Positions 1-5,391 of a stretch of 5,895 nt of DNA are shown one piece after another (within the stretch, counting starts at the first letter, position 1; the number at the start of each line of letters is the position of its first letter). The notes under the pieces were generated by a model. It did not search any database, was not told the origin of the DNA, and was given only the letters and a program-made list of their open reading frames with translations. Where the stretch lies: assembly GCA_031255695.1 (NCBI GenBank), contig JAIRSA010000130.1, forward strand, positions 1 through 5,895. Direction: 5' to 3'. The position numbers and the translations under genes are program-made. The stretch is from Eubacteriales Family XIII. Incertae Sedis bacterium (lineage in GTDB: Bacteria; Bacillota; Clostridia; Peptostreptococcales; Anaerovoracaceae).

Positions 1-444
1 AGGATCACGGGCATGACGGGGCAGCAGGAGAACCCAGGGACGGGCTACACGCTCATGGGCGAGGAGACCAACGAGGCGGACATACCCGCCATATGCAAAG
101 CTATTGGCATAAAAGGGGACAACATATACCTTGTGAACCCCCTCCGGCTCGACGAGACGGATGCGGCCCTGGAGGACGCCCTCTCCAAGCAGGAGCCGAC
201 AGTGATAATAACAAGATGGCCATGTATATTGAAGCGTTTTTCGGACAGGGACAAGGCGGAATTCGATCTGTCGCCAAAGCAGTGCCGCATAGACCAGGAG
301 AAGTGCACGAAGTGCCGTGTGTGCGTAAACACCGGATGCCCCGCGATCTATTCGGGCAAGGAGATCACCATCAACGGCGCATCATGCACAGGCTGCGAGG
401 TCTGCAAGCAAGCATGCCGTTTCGGCGCCATAGAGACGGTGTAG
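1..444 (+). CDS. iorA: Indolepyruvate:ferredoxin oxidoreductase alpha subunit, C-terminal part (5' end outside window)
   Basis: The reading frame is open from base 1, so only the last 147 residues are present. The family catalyses ferredoxin-linked oxidative decarboxylation of indolepyruvate and other aryl-pyruvates to aryl-acetyl-CoA in the cytoplasm of anaerobes. The visible part begins in the C-terminal thiamine-diphosphate-domain region (ITGMTGQQENPGTG, typical of IorA) and ends in a two-cluster ferredoxin domain. The cluster 1 cysteines are encoded at 304, 313, 322 and 337, followed by proline (CxxCxxCxxxxCP). The cluster 2 cysteines are at 385, 394, 403 and 415 (CxxCxxCxxxC). The wider last spacing in cluster 1 is usual for IorA. 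A further cysteine at 283 precedes the clusters. The TAG stop is at 442-444. iorB follows on the same strand after 210 bases, an unusually long gap for this pair. The identification is firm because both halves of the enzyme are adjacent. Confidence 0.95.
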   Translation, partial: RITGMTGQQENPGTGYTLMGEETNEADIPAICKAIGIKGDNIYLVNPLRLDETDAALEDALSKQEPTVIITRWPCILKRFSDRDKAEFDLSPKQCRIDQEKCTKCRVCVNTGCPAIYSGKEITINGASCTGCEVCKQACRFGAIETV

Positions 445-452
445 CGGCGGCT

Positions 453-484
453 GGCGCTACGGCGCTACGGCGCTACGGCGCTAC
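453..484. repeat. Four tandem copies of the 8-base unit GGCGCTAC
   Basis: The unit GGCGCTAC occurs four times head to tail with no mismatch, starting 8 bases after the iorA stop codon. It is noncoding. Because the unit is short and perfect, copy number could change by replication slippage, but no promoter or reading frame is placed so that a change would clearly switch a gene. Confidence 0.9.
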
Positions 485-487
485 ACG

Positions 488-567
488 GGCGCACTGCGCC
501 AAGAGGCAGCGTGCCTAAGCGCACGGCGCCAAGCGGCCGAGCGGCTTTCGTGGCGCACTGCGCCAAG
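488..567. repeat. Three spaced copies of a palindromic unit GGCGCACTGCGCCAAG
   Basis: Exact copies lie at 488-503 and 552-567. A third copy at 519-533 (GCGCACGGCGCCAAG) lacks the first G and differs by one internal base. The copies start about 30 to 34 bases apart. The first 13 bases are an odd palindrome (GGCGCA-C-TGCGCC), so each exact copy can form a short GGCG/CGCC hairpin in either strand. The repeats lie wholly inside the iorA-iorB gap. They could be a dispersed intergenic palindromic element or a local expansion; the sequence alone does not decide. Confidence 0.8.
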
Positions 568-571
568 CCGC
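541..571 (+). other. Strong hairpin in the iorA-iorB spacer, not a typical terminator
   Basis: GCGGCTT at 541-547 pairs perfectly with AAGCCGC at 565-571. Inside, GGCG (552-555) pairs with CGCC (561-564) around a 5-base loop. The bases 548-551 form a one-sided bulge, giving an 11-pair stem. No run of T follows, so an intrinsic terminator is unlikely. A role in mRNA processing, stability or differential expression of iorA and iorB is possible but only inferred. Confidence 0.6.
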
Positions 572-654
572 CGGCGCATTTACCGGGAATCAGGCTTCAA
601 ATAGATCGGCGAGGTGATCGGCGTGTTATCCGCACATGCGATAGGAGGTTGCAA

Positions 655-1236
655 ATGGGCGATGTGAAAAATATAATTTTGGTGGGCGTAGGGGGCCAAG
701 GCACTATACTCGCAAGCAAGATATTGTCGGAAGGGCTTATGGAGGCGGGGCATGACGTGAAAATGTCAGAGATACACGGCATGTCACAGCGCGGCGGCAA
801 TGTAAGCACCCAGATAAGGTTCGGGAAGAAAGTGAACTCGCCGATCGTCGGCAAGGGCGAGGCGGACATTATCGTGGCGTTTGAAAAGATGGAGGCCCTG
901 CGCTGGCTTGAATACCTCAAGCCAGGAGGCAGGTTCGTGATAAACGATTTTGAAATACCGTCGGCGCCCATACTGATGGGCAAGGCGCAGTACCCGGAAG
1001 GCATACTGGAAGAACTGTCTGCCAAGGCCAACACGGCGGTCTTCAAGGCGGGCGAGATAGCCGAGCGCATAGGCAACACAAGGACGATGAACATAGTCCT
1101 GCTCGGCGCGCTGGTGAAAGCCCTAGGGATAGAAGGCGTGGACTGGGAGAACGCGATAAAGCGGAACGTCAAGGCTGGGTTCGAGGAGATAAACATAAGC
1201 GCCTTCGAAGAAGGCCGGAGGCAGGTGGAGCGTTAG
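655..1236 (+). CDS. iorB: Indolepyruvate:ferredoxin oxidoreductase beta subunit
   Basis: A complete protein of 193 residues, the normal size for IorB. It is the gamma-type (pyruvate/ketoisovalerate oxidoreductase) domain that pairs with IorA to oxidise aryl-pyruvates using CoA and ferredoxin. The N-terminus has the glycine-rich signature GVGGQGT (residues 11-17) followed by SEIHGMSQRGG (38-48), both hallmarks of this subunit. The ATG at 655 was chosen because AGGAGG lies at 643-648 with six bases of spacing and because family similarity begins right there. The frame stays open back to an ATG at 511, but that extension is translated GC-rich repeat with no ribosome binding site and is not believed. 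No promoter is apparent in the GC-rich spacer, so co-transcription with iorA is the simplest reading. No clear terminator follows the stop codon. Confidence 0.95.
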   Translation: MGDVKNIILVGVGGQGTILASKILSEGLMEAGHDVKMSEIHGMSQRGGNVSTQIRFGKKVNSPIVGKGEADIIVAFEKMEALRWLEYLKPGGRFVINDFEIPSAPILMGKAQYPEGILEELSAKANTAVFKAGEIAERIGNTRTMNIVLLGALVKALGIEGVDWENAIKRNVKAGFEEINISAFEEGRRQVER

Positions 1237-1268
1237 CGCCCCGAAAAACAAAATAAGCAAATTTTATA

Positions 1269-1297
1269 TTGACAAGGGTTTTAGATAGGGGTATACT
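1269..1297 (+). promoter_or_regulatory. SigmaA-type promoter of the gntR-ABC operon
   Basis: A perfect -35 TTGACA (1269-1274) and a -10 TATACT (1292-1297) are separated by exactly 17 bases, in an AT-rich stretch after iorB. Transcription would begin near 1304. A GATAG/CTATC inverted repeat (1284-1288 and 1296-1300) straddles the -10 box and could be part of an operator. Confidence 0.88.
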
Positions 1298-1302
1298 ATC
1301 AT

Positions 1303-1337
1303 TGGTTAGTGATTTAACCCATTAACCATTGAACCAT
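1303..1337 (+). promoter_or_regulatory. Operator-like repeats at the transcription start of the gntR operon
   Basis: TGGTTA (1303-1308) is the inverted repeat of TAACCA (1323-1328), and the nested GGTTA (1304-1308) matches TAACC (1315-1319). The same stretch reads as three direct repeats: TTAACCCA (1314), TTAACCAT (1323) and TGAACCAT (1330). The position at the predicted start of transcription is where a YtrA-type autorepressor would be expected to bind. Binding is inferred from position and symmetry only. Confidence 0.5.
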
Positions 1338-1367
1338 ATATGCTAGATGACGAAAGAGGTGATGGCC

Positions 1368-1724
1368 TTGCATGAGGAAAAACCCGTATTTATGCAGATT
1401 ATAGAAATGATTGAGGACGACATCATTTCCGGCACGTATGGCGCGGATGAGCTGATCATCTCGACACCGCAGATATCCAAGCTGCTGTCCGTCAACCCGA
1501 CGACGGCGCAGCGGGCGATCGGGGTGTTGACGGATCGCGGGATAATCTACAAAAAACGCGGCGTGGGCATGGCCGTCGCGCCTGCCGCCAAGGAAAAGCT
1601 GCTGGAGGAAAGACGGGCGCGCTTCTTCGAGAAAACCGTACCTGGATTTGTGGAAGAGGCAAGAAAAATCGCCATAACAGGCGACGAACTAATAAAAATC
1701 ATAAAGGAGAGTATTAATGATTGA
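1368..1724 (+). CDS. GntR-family transcriptional regulator, YtrA subfamily
   Basis: A small regulator (118 residues from the TTG at 1368) with an N-terminal winged helix-turn-helix and only a short helical tail, the layout of YtrA-type GntR proteins that repress their own operon with an ABC transporter. The KPVFMQIIEMIEDDI helix opens the domain. PQISKLLSVNPTTAQRAIGV is the helix-turn-helix, and GIIYKKRGVGMAVA is the wing. Start choice: GAAAGAGGTGAT (1352-1363) closely matches the anti-16S sequence and is placed correctly for TTG 1368. It is too close to the ATG at 1362, and the ATG at 1347 has no ribosome binding site. The ATG starts would add 2 or 7 residues. The stop codon overlaps the next gene by 8 bases, so translation is probably coupled. 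The inducing signal is unknown; in related systems it is often a cell-envelope-active antibiotic. Confidence 0.88.
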   Translation: MHEEKPVFMQIIEMIEDDIISGTYGADELIISTPQISKLLSVNPTTAQRAIGVLTDRGIIYKKRGVGMAVAPAAKEKLLEERRARFFEKTVPGFVEEARKIAITGDELIKIIKESIND

Positions 1725-2574
1725 ATTTTCAAACGTGACGAAGAACTATGGGAAAAACACGGCGATGGATAATTTTTCCATAAAGATCGACCAGCCGGGC
1801 ATGTATTGCCTATTGGGGCGCAACGGGGCGGGCAAGACCACCCTGATGAAACTTTTGGCAGGGAATGTCGCGGCAAGCGAGGGCACAATCACGGTCAACG
1901 GTGAGGCGGCCGGCCCGCTCGCCATGCCGGAAAGCGTGCATTTCGTCGAGACGGGCGCGACGCAGTTCAATATGCGGCTGGCGGATCTCTTCAAGGCTGC
2001 GGCGGAAGTCAACCTGTCTTTCGACGTGCCTTTCGCGATGGGGCTCGCGCGGCGCTTCCAGCTGGACGCCTCAAAACGGTACAAGCATCTGTCCTTCGGG
2101 ATGAAAGCGATGGTGAACACAGTCATAGCAATGGCATCTGGCAGGGACATCCTGCTGCTGGACGAACCTGTGCTCGGCTTTGACCCGGTAATGAGGAAGG
2201 TGTTTTATGAGCTGCTCAGCGAAAGCTGCGCAGGGAGCACAAAAACCGTGATCGTCTCGACGCACATCATAGACGAAATCGAGAAAACGGCTGAACGGCT
2301 GATTATCATAGATCGGGGGAAGAAGGTCTTGTTTTGCGACATGGCGGAAATTGACGAAAAAGCCTACTGTGTGACCGGCATTTCCGAGTCAGTCCAAGCG
2401 GCGACTGCAGGGCTCAATATAATCTCGGAAACGAAGGCGGGGGGCTTTATGACACGCCACATCTATGATCAGCGCATTGAGGCGAGCGAAAAATATTCCG
2501 TATCATCGCTTGGGCTTACGGATTTCTTCGTCAGCCTTGTAGGCAGAGAGCAAAATAGTGGGGAGGCAATGTAA
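1717..2574 (+). CDS. ABC transporter ATP-binding protein (YtrB-like)
   Basis: A 285-residue ATPase that would power the permease encoded next. Walker A is GRNGAGKTT (34-42), the signature is LSFGMK (125-130), Walker B with the catalytic glutamate is ILLLDEP (145-151), the D-loop region is GFDP, and the switch histidine is H183 (STH). The signature departs from LSGGQ as is common in GntR-linked ABC ATPases. At the Q-loop the usual glutamine appears to be replaced by E78 (HFVET). After about residue 210 comes a roughly 75-residue C-terminal extension of unknown role. AAAGGAGA at 1703-1710 is a good ribosome binding site for the ATG at 1717, which lies inside the end of the regulator gene. The gene ends one base before the permease start. 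Exporter function is likely; the substrate cannot be told. Confidence 0.92.
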   Translation: MIEFSNVTKNYGKNTAMDNFSIKIDQPGMYCLLGRNGAGKTTLMKLLAGNVAASEGTITVNGEAAGPLAMPESVHFVETGATQFNMRLADLFKAAAEVNLSFDVPFAMGLARRFQLDASKRYKHLSFGMKAMVNTVIAMASGRDILLLDEPVLGFDPVMRKVFYELLSESCAGSTKTVIVSTHIIDEIEKTAERLIIIDRGKKVLFCDMAEIDEKAYCVTGISESVQAATAGLNIISETKAGGFMTRHIYDQRIEASEKYSVSSLGLTDFFVSLVGREQNSGEAM

Positions 2575-3264
2575 ATGAAGACAATGACAGGCATAGCCAA
2601 AATCAATTTGAAACAGTCAAAAACGGCGTACATGATCGTTGGGATCTTGTTTTTTCTGCAAGTCGGGTCCGAGATCGTCACACGTGTGATACTGCGATTA
2701 GAAGGCGGGGGGCTGGCGCTCGGCAACTATCTGCTGCTTCTGCCTTTGCTAATGGGCATATTCATCCCTGCGAAGAACTTCTCCAAACTGCTGAACCTAG
2801 GCTGCAAGCGCCTAGATTTCTTCAGGGGCTGCCTGCCGGCATACGCGGCTGCGGCGTTTTTCGTGACGCTTGCCTGCCTTGTCCTTTGGCTGGCCGTTGA
2901 TCCCGTTTTGCTGTCATACTCAAGCGAGCCGTCGCTCTACAACCTGTTCGACGTTTTCGGCTTTGCCAGGGACGGCGTGGCCATTGCGTTCTTCCGGATG
3001 TTCGCGTTCCTGCTGCTCGTATCCTGCGTGGCGCACACATTGACGCTGGTGCAGGGGCGCTGGTACGGCTGGCTCGCTGATGCGCTCATCATAATCATAA
3101 TCAGCGTGTTCACGCCCATAGCCCCGCTCCGCGCCGCGCTCGTGTGGTTTTTCCACACGATCATCTTCCACGAATTTGCCGCAGTCCAGATACTGTCATG
3201 CCTGATCCTTGGCGCGGCGGTGTACTGCGCCGGGCTCGCCCCGATCAAAGCGAAGCAGATTTGA
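2575..3264 (+). CDS. ABC transporter permease, six predicted membrane helices
   Basis: A 229-residue, strongly hydrophobic protein, the membrane partner of the preceding ATPase. Predicted helices lie near residues 18-40, 48-66, 86-108, 136-159, 165-182 and 203-222, with another hydrophobic stretch around 187-199. A short basic N-terminus precedes helix 1. The cytoplasmic-looking loop with NLGCKRLDFFRG (74-85) resembles the loop found between helices 2 and 3 in ABC-2-like permeases, where it may contact the ATPase. The ATG at 2575 directly follows the ATPase TAA, with GGGGAGG at 2560-2566 as ribosome binding site. It lacks catalytic motifs, so the assignment rests on hydrophobicity, size and operon context. 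With one permease gene, the transporter would form as a homodimer with two ATPase subunits. The substrate is unknown. Confidence 0.82.
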   Translation: MKTMTGIAKINLKQSKTAYMIVGILFFLQVGSEIVTRVILRLEGGGLALGNYLLLLPLLMGIFIPAKNFSKLLNLGCKRLDFFRGCLPAYAAAAFFVTLACLVLWLAVDPVLLSYSSEPSLYNLFDVFGFARDGVAIAFFRMFAFLLLVSCVAHTLTLVQGRWYGWLADALIIIIISVFTPIAPLRAALVWFFHTIIFHEFAAVQILSCLILGAAVYCAGLAPIKAKQI

Positions 3265-3404
3265 CCGATGGCGGATCGCCGCAGGCAACACGCACGTGGG
3301 CGGGATGGCGCGGCGCCCCCGCCTCCGTAGCGCATTTCGAGAAGCGCGTGCCGGGCCGGTCTGGCCGGGCCGGTCGGGAAAGGGGGCAAAATTTTAACTT
3401 TTGC
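3265..3404. other. GC-rich spacer with short direct repeat, no gene seen
   Basis: This is the first part of the 391-base gap between the permease and ABC-F genes. It is GC-rich up to about 3386 and then turns sharply AT-rich. GCCGGGCCGGTC occurs at 3350-3361 and again at 3364-3375 (period 14). GCAAAA (3386-3391) and TTTTGC (3399-3404) form a weak inverted repeat just upstream of the -35 box. No convincing terminator for the permease operon and no credible reading frame are visible. The rest of the gap is the leader of the next gene. Confidence 0.6.
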
Positions 3405-3433
3405 TTGAAATTTTTCCGGAAATCTGATACAAT
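3405..3433 (+). promoter_or_regulatory. Extended -10 sigmaA promoter of the ABC-F gene
   Basis: TTGAAA (3405-3410) and TACAAT (3428-3433) are 17 bases apart, and TGA directly before the -10 box gives an extended -10 motif. Transcription would start near 3440, leaving a leader of about 215 nt before the ABC-F start codon. Such a long structured leader fits control after initiation. Confidence 0.82.
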
Positions 3434-3485
3434 TTCCAAAGAGTCAAACGAATGTATCCAAGATTAAAACGAATGGAGTGGAAAG

Positions 3486-3497
3486 ATGCGCAAATAA
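3486..3497 (+). CDS. Three-codon upstream ORF (MRK) in the ABC-F leader
   Basis: ATG CGC AAA TAA is preceded by GGAG (3475-3478) with seven bases of spacing, a proper ribosome binding site. The stop codon ends at the base before the 5' arm of the large leader hairpin (3498), so a ribosome paused on this ORF would cover that arm. Very short upstream ORFs of this kind are known in leaders of antibiotic-induced ribosome-protection genes. A competing frame from ATG 3452, with an internal ATG at 3473, overlaps it and would encode 19 residues ending at 3511, but it has no good ribosome binding site. Confidence 0.55.
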   Translation: MRK

Positions 3498-3592
3498 TTC
3501 CTGCTAATTAACGCATAGCGGAACGGTCTCTTGATAGGGGCTTGCTATGCATTGCAGGAAGGCATATATCCGCTCTTACATATAGGACATAT
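3498..3592 (+). promoter_or_regulatory. Structured attenuator leader with mutually exclusive pairings
   Basis: TTCCTGC (3498-3504) pairs perfectly with GCAGGAA (3554-3560), and within it GCATAGC (3513-3519) pairs perfectly with GCTATGC (3544-3550), making a long two-part hairpin. AGCGGA (3517-3522), which overlaps the inner arm, can instead pair perfectly with TCCGCT (3569-3574). A second hairpin joins 3564-3571 with 3585-3592 (one mismatch). GCTC-TT-ACA (3572-3580) can also pair, with a bulge, to TGTGAGC (3603-3609), which overlaps the terminator 5' arm and could act as an antiterminator. The arrangement suggests that ribosome position on the short upstream ORF sets which fold forms. Pairings were found by eye; energies were not computed. 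Confidence 0.7.
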
Positions 3593-3604
3593 TCTGCCCT
3601 TTTG

Positions 3605-3639
3605 TGAGCTGTGCTTTTCTGCATGGCTCATTTTGGTTT
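3605..3639 (+). terminator. Intrinsic terminator of the ABC-F leader (attenuator)
   Basis: TGAGCTGTGC (3605-3614) pairs with GCATGGCTCA (3621-3630) as a ten-pair stem including two G-T wobbles, with a six-base loop TTTTCT, followed by TTTTGGTTT (3631-3639). It lies directly before the ABC-F ribosome binding site (3641-3646) and after its promoter, so it would stop transcription unless an upstream fold disrupts it. Confidence 0.78.
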
Positions 3640-3655
3640 CAGGAGGTAGAATAAT

Positions 3656-5125
3656 ATGTCTTTAATTCAGGTCAAAGATCTGACTTTCGGCTACGATGGC
3701 AGCTATGACAATATATTCGAAGATGTAAGCTTCGCAATCGACACTGACTGGCGTTTAGGGTTCACCGGCCGCAATGGGCGCGGCAAAACAACCTTCCTGC
3801 GGCTGCTGATGGGCGGGCTTGAATATTCCGGCAAAATTGCCAGCGCCGTGGACTTTGCCTATTTCCCGTATGCCGTTGACGATAAAACAAAACCCACAAT
3901 CGAAATATTGAATGGGATCGCGCCGCAGGCCGAGGATTGGGAAATTATACGGGAAGCCGATTTGCTCGACCTTGATGCCGATGTCTTGTACCGCCCCTTC
4001 GATACCCTTTCCGGCGGCGAACAGACAAAGGCCTTCCTATCGGCACTATTTTTGGGCGAGAACCGGTTCCTGCTTATTGACGAGCCGACGAACCATCTGG
4101 ACATTGACGCCAGGGCATCTGTAGGGCGCTATTTGCAGAGAAAGAAAAGTTTCCTGCTTGTAAGCCATGACCGGGGGCTCCTGGACTTGTGCACTGACCA
4201 CACCCTTGCGATTAACAAGACAGGCATCGAAGTGATTGCGGGCAACTTCTCGCAGTGGTGGGAGCAGAAACAGCGAAGGGACGCTTTTGAGGGGGCGCAA
4301 AACGAACGGCTTGCCCAAAAAGTGTCCGCAATGCGCGACGCTGCGGCCAGAACCGCCCGCTGGTCCGACAAAACAGAGTCGGGCAAATTAGGCGAACGCG
4401 GCGTGGATAGGGGCTATATAGGGCATAAAGCCGCCAAAATGATGAAGCGCTCCAAATCGGCGCAACAGCGTATGGAGCGCGCCGCCGATGAAAAATCGCA
4501 GCTGCTGAAAAATGTCGAATCCACGCACCCGCTAAACATCCATCCGCTGAAGTATCATGCCGATGTTTTGGCCAGCGCCAGGGACTTGCGCCTGTTTTAC
4601 GGCGACACACAGATTTGCCGGCCGATAAGCATGCAGGTGAGGCGGGGCGACAGGATCGCCGTATGCGGCAAAAACGGCAGCGGCAAATCTACGCTGCTGA
4701 AGCTGCTGGCCGGCACGGATATAAAATATACCGGCGATTTGTCAGTGCCGGCACGGTTGGGCATATCCTATGTCCCACAGGACACATCGCAGCTTTGCGG
4801 CGGCCTAAAGGAATATGCCGGCAGCTACGACGTGGACGAGAGCCTTTTCAAAGCGATTCTGCAAAAGCTGGATTTCTCAAGCCTGCAGTTCGGCAAGCCC
4901 ATGGAAAGCTACAGCGCAGGGCAGAAGAAAAAGGTGCTGATTGCCCGCAGCCTTTGCGAGCAGGCGCACCTTTACATCTGGGACGAACCGCTGAATTTCA
5001 TTGATGTGTTCTCCCGCATGCAAATCGAAGAATTGCTGGCTGGCAGCAGCGCAACCATGCTGTTTGTCGAGCATGACGCCGCGTTTTGCGAAAAAATTGC
5101 AACCGGGAGCATCACCTGCGGGTAA
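3656..5125 (+). CDS. Lsa-type ABC-F ATPase, probable ribosome-protection antibiotic resistance protein
   Basis: A 489-residue soluble protein with two ABC ATPase domains and no membrane segment, matching Lsa proteins in length and in signature stretches (GRNGRGKTT, VDFAYFP, YRPFDTLSGGE, AAKMMKRSK, LYIWDEPLN). Domain 1: Walker A 38-46, LSGGE 118-122, Walker B LLIDEP 139-144, switch H171. The interdomain arm, charged and helical, spans about 203-300 and in this family reaches toward the peptidyl transferase centre. Domain 2: Walker A GKNGSGKST 338-346, signature YSAGQ 419-423, Walker B YIWDEP 440-445, switch H473. Relatives dislodge lincosamides, streptogramin A and pleuromutilins from the 50S subunit; this spectrum is inferred here. 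The domain 1 Q-loop has Y72 where Lsa(A) has glutamine, while domain 2 keeps it (SYVPQ). AGGAGG at 3641-3646 serves ATG 3656. The gene is monocistronic, behind its own promoter and attenuator. Confidence 0.93.
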   Translation: MSLIQVKDLTFGYDGSYDNIFEDVSFAIDTDWRLGFTGRNGRGKTTFLRLLMGGLEYSGKIASAVDFAYFPYAVDDKTKPTIEILNGIAPQAEDWEIIREADLLDLDADVLYRPFDTLSGGEQTKAFLSALFLGENRFLLIDEPTNHLDIDARASVGRYLQRKKSFLLVSHDRGLLDLCTDHTLAINKTGIEVIAGNFSQWWEQKQRRDAFEGAQNERLAQKVSAMRDAAARTARWSDKTESGKLGERGVDRGYIGHKAAKMMKRSKSAQQRMERAADEKSQLLKNVESTHPLNIHPLKYHADVLASARDLRLFYGDTQICRPISMQVRRGDRIAVCGKNGSGKSTLLKLLAGTDIKYTGDLSVPARLGISYVPQDTSQLCGGLKEYAGSYDVDESLFKAILQKLDFSSLQFGKPMESYSAGQKKKVLIARSLCEQAHLYIWDEPLNFIDVFSRMQIEELLAGSSATMLFVEHDAAFCEKIATGSITCG

Positions 5126-5144
5126 AGATCCGCAGGTGCATTTT
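5113..5144 (+). terminator. Hairpin at the 3' end of the ABC-F gene, probable terminator
   Basis: CACCTGCGG (5113-5121) pairs perfectly with CCGCAGGTG (5130-5138) around an eight-base loop, followed by CATTTT. The 5' arm encodes the last residues of the protein, and the TAA stop codon (5123-5125) sits in the loop. The T run is short, so termination may be partial. Confidence 0.6.
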
Positions 5145-5391
5145 GCGAAAAATCAGGTATTGCTAAACTATGCCGAATGTCGCGTATAGCATCACCGTGT
5201 CATAACCGCCGGAGGGCTTGGACAATGATGCATCTTTGGCGATTCGGTAGTCGCCGGCCGGAAGTGCCTTGTTGCGGCGGCATTGAACAGGCGGCGGCCG
5301 CAGCGCTGAAAAACTCCGGCAAATCCATGCCGTGGCGGCTCGTGACCCTGGGGATCGATGGTGAAATACGTGATGGGGCTTGAAAAACTCC
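5145..5391. other. Intergenic stretch between convergent genes, possible decayed coding remnant
   Basis: No intact gene is convincing here. On the minus strand one frame gives YFTIDPQGHEPPRHGFAG (about 5305-5365), and another gives LPAGDYRIAKDAS and YDTVMLYATFGIV ending at the TAG at 5163-5165. Both look protein-like, but they are in different frames and neither has a credible start outside the DUF1697 gene. The direct repeat TGAAAAACTCC occurs at 5307-5317 and 5381-5391. This fits a frameshifted gene fragment, but composition alone could also produce it. Confidence 0.3.

Noticed and set aside
453..567. CRISPR-like array
   Set aside because: The repeats are only 8 or 16 bases, spacers are of unequal short length, and no cas genes are present.
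511..654. In-frame upstream extension of iorB giving a 241-residue protein
   Set aside because: The extra 48 residues are translated repeat sequence, there is no ribosome binding site at 511, and the family similarity and the AGGAGG site both point to ATG 655.
597..1196. Long minus-strand ORF opposite iorB
   Set aside because: It is the antisense shadow of a clearly recognised gene, rich in serine and proline as such shadows often are.
3350..3400. Terminator of the permease operon
   Set aside because: The GC-rich repeats here do not give a clean stem directly followed by a T run; the AT-rich inverted repeat is too weak.
3144..3467. Plus-strand ORF of 107 codons over the permease end and the spacer
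   Set aside because: It starts inside the permease gene in another frame, has no ribosome binding site, crosses the ABC-F promoter and shows no protein-family features.
5084..5152. 12-base repeat TTTTGCGAAAAA at 5084-5095 and 5141-5152
   Set aside because: Low-complexity match, one copy inside the coding sequence; no further structure supports a duplication.
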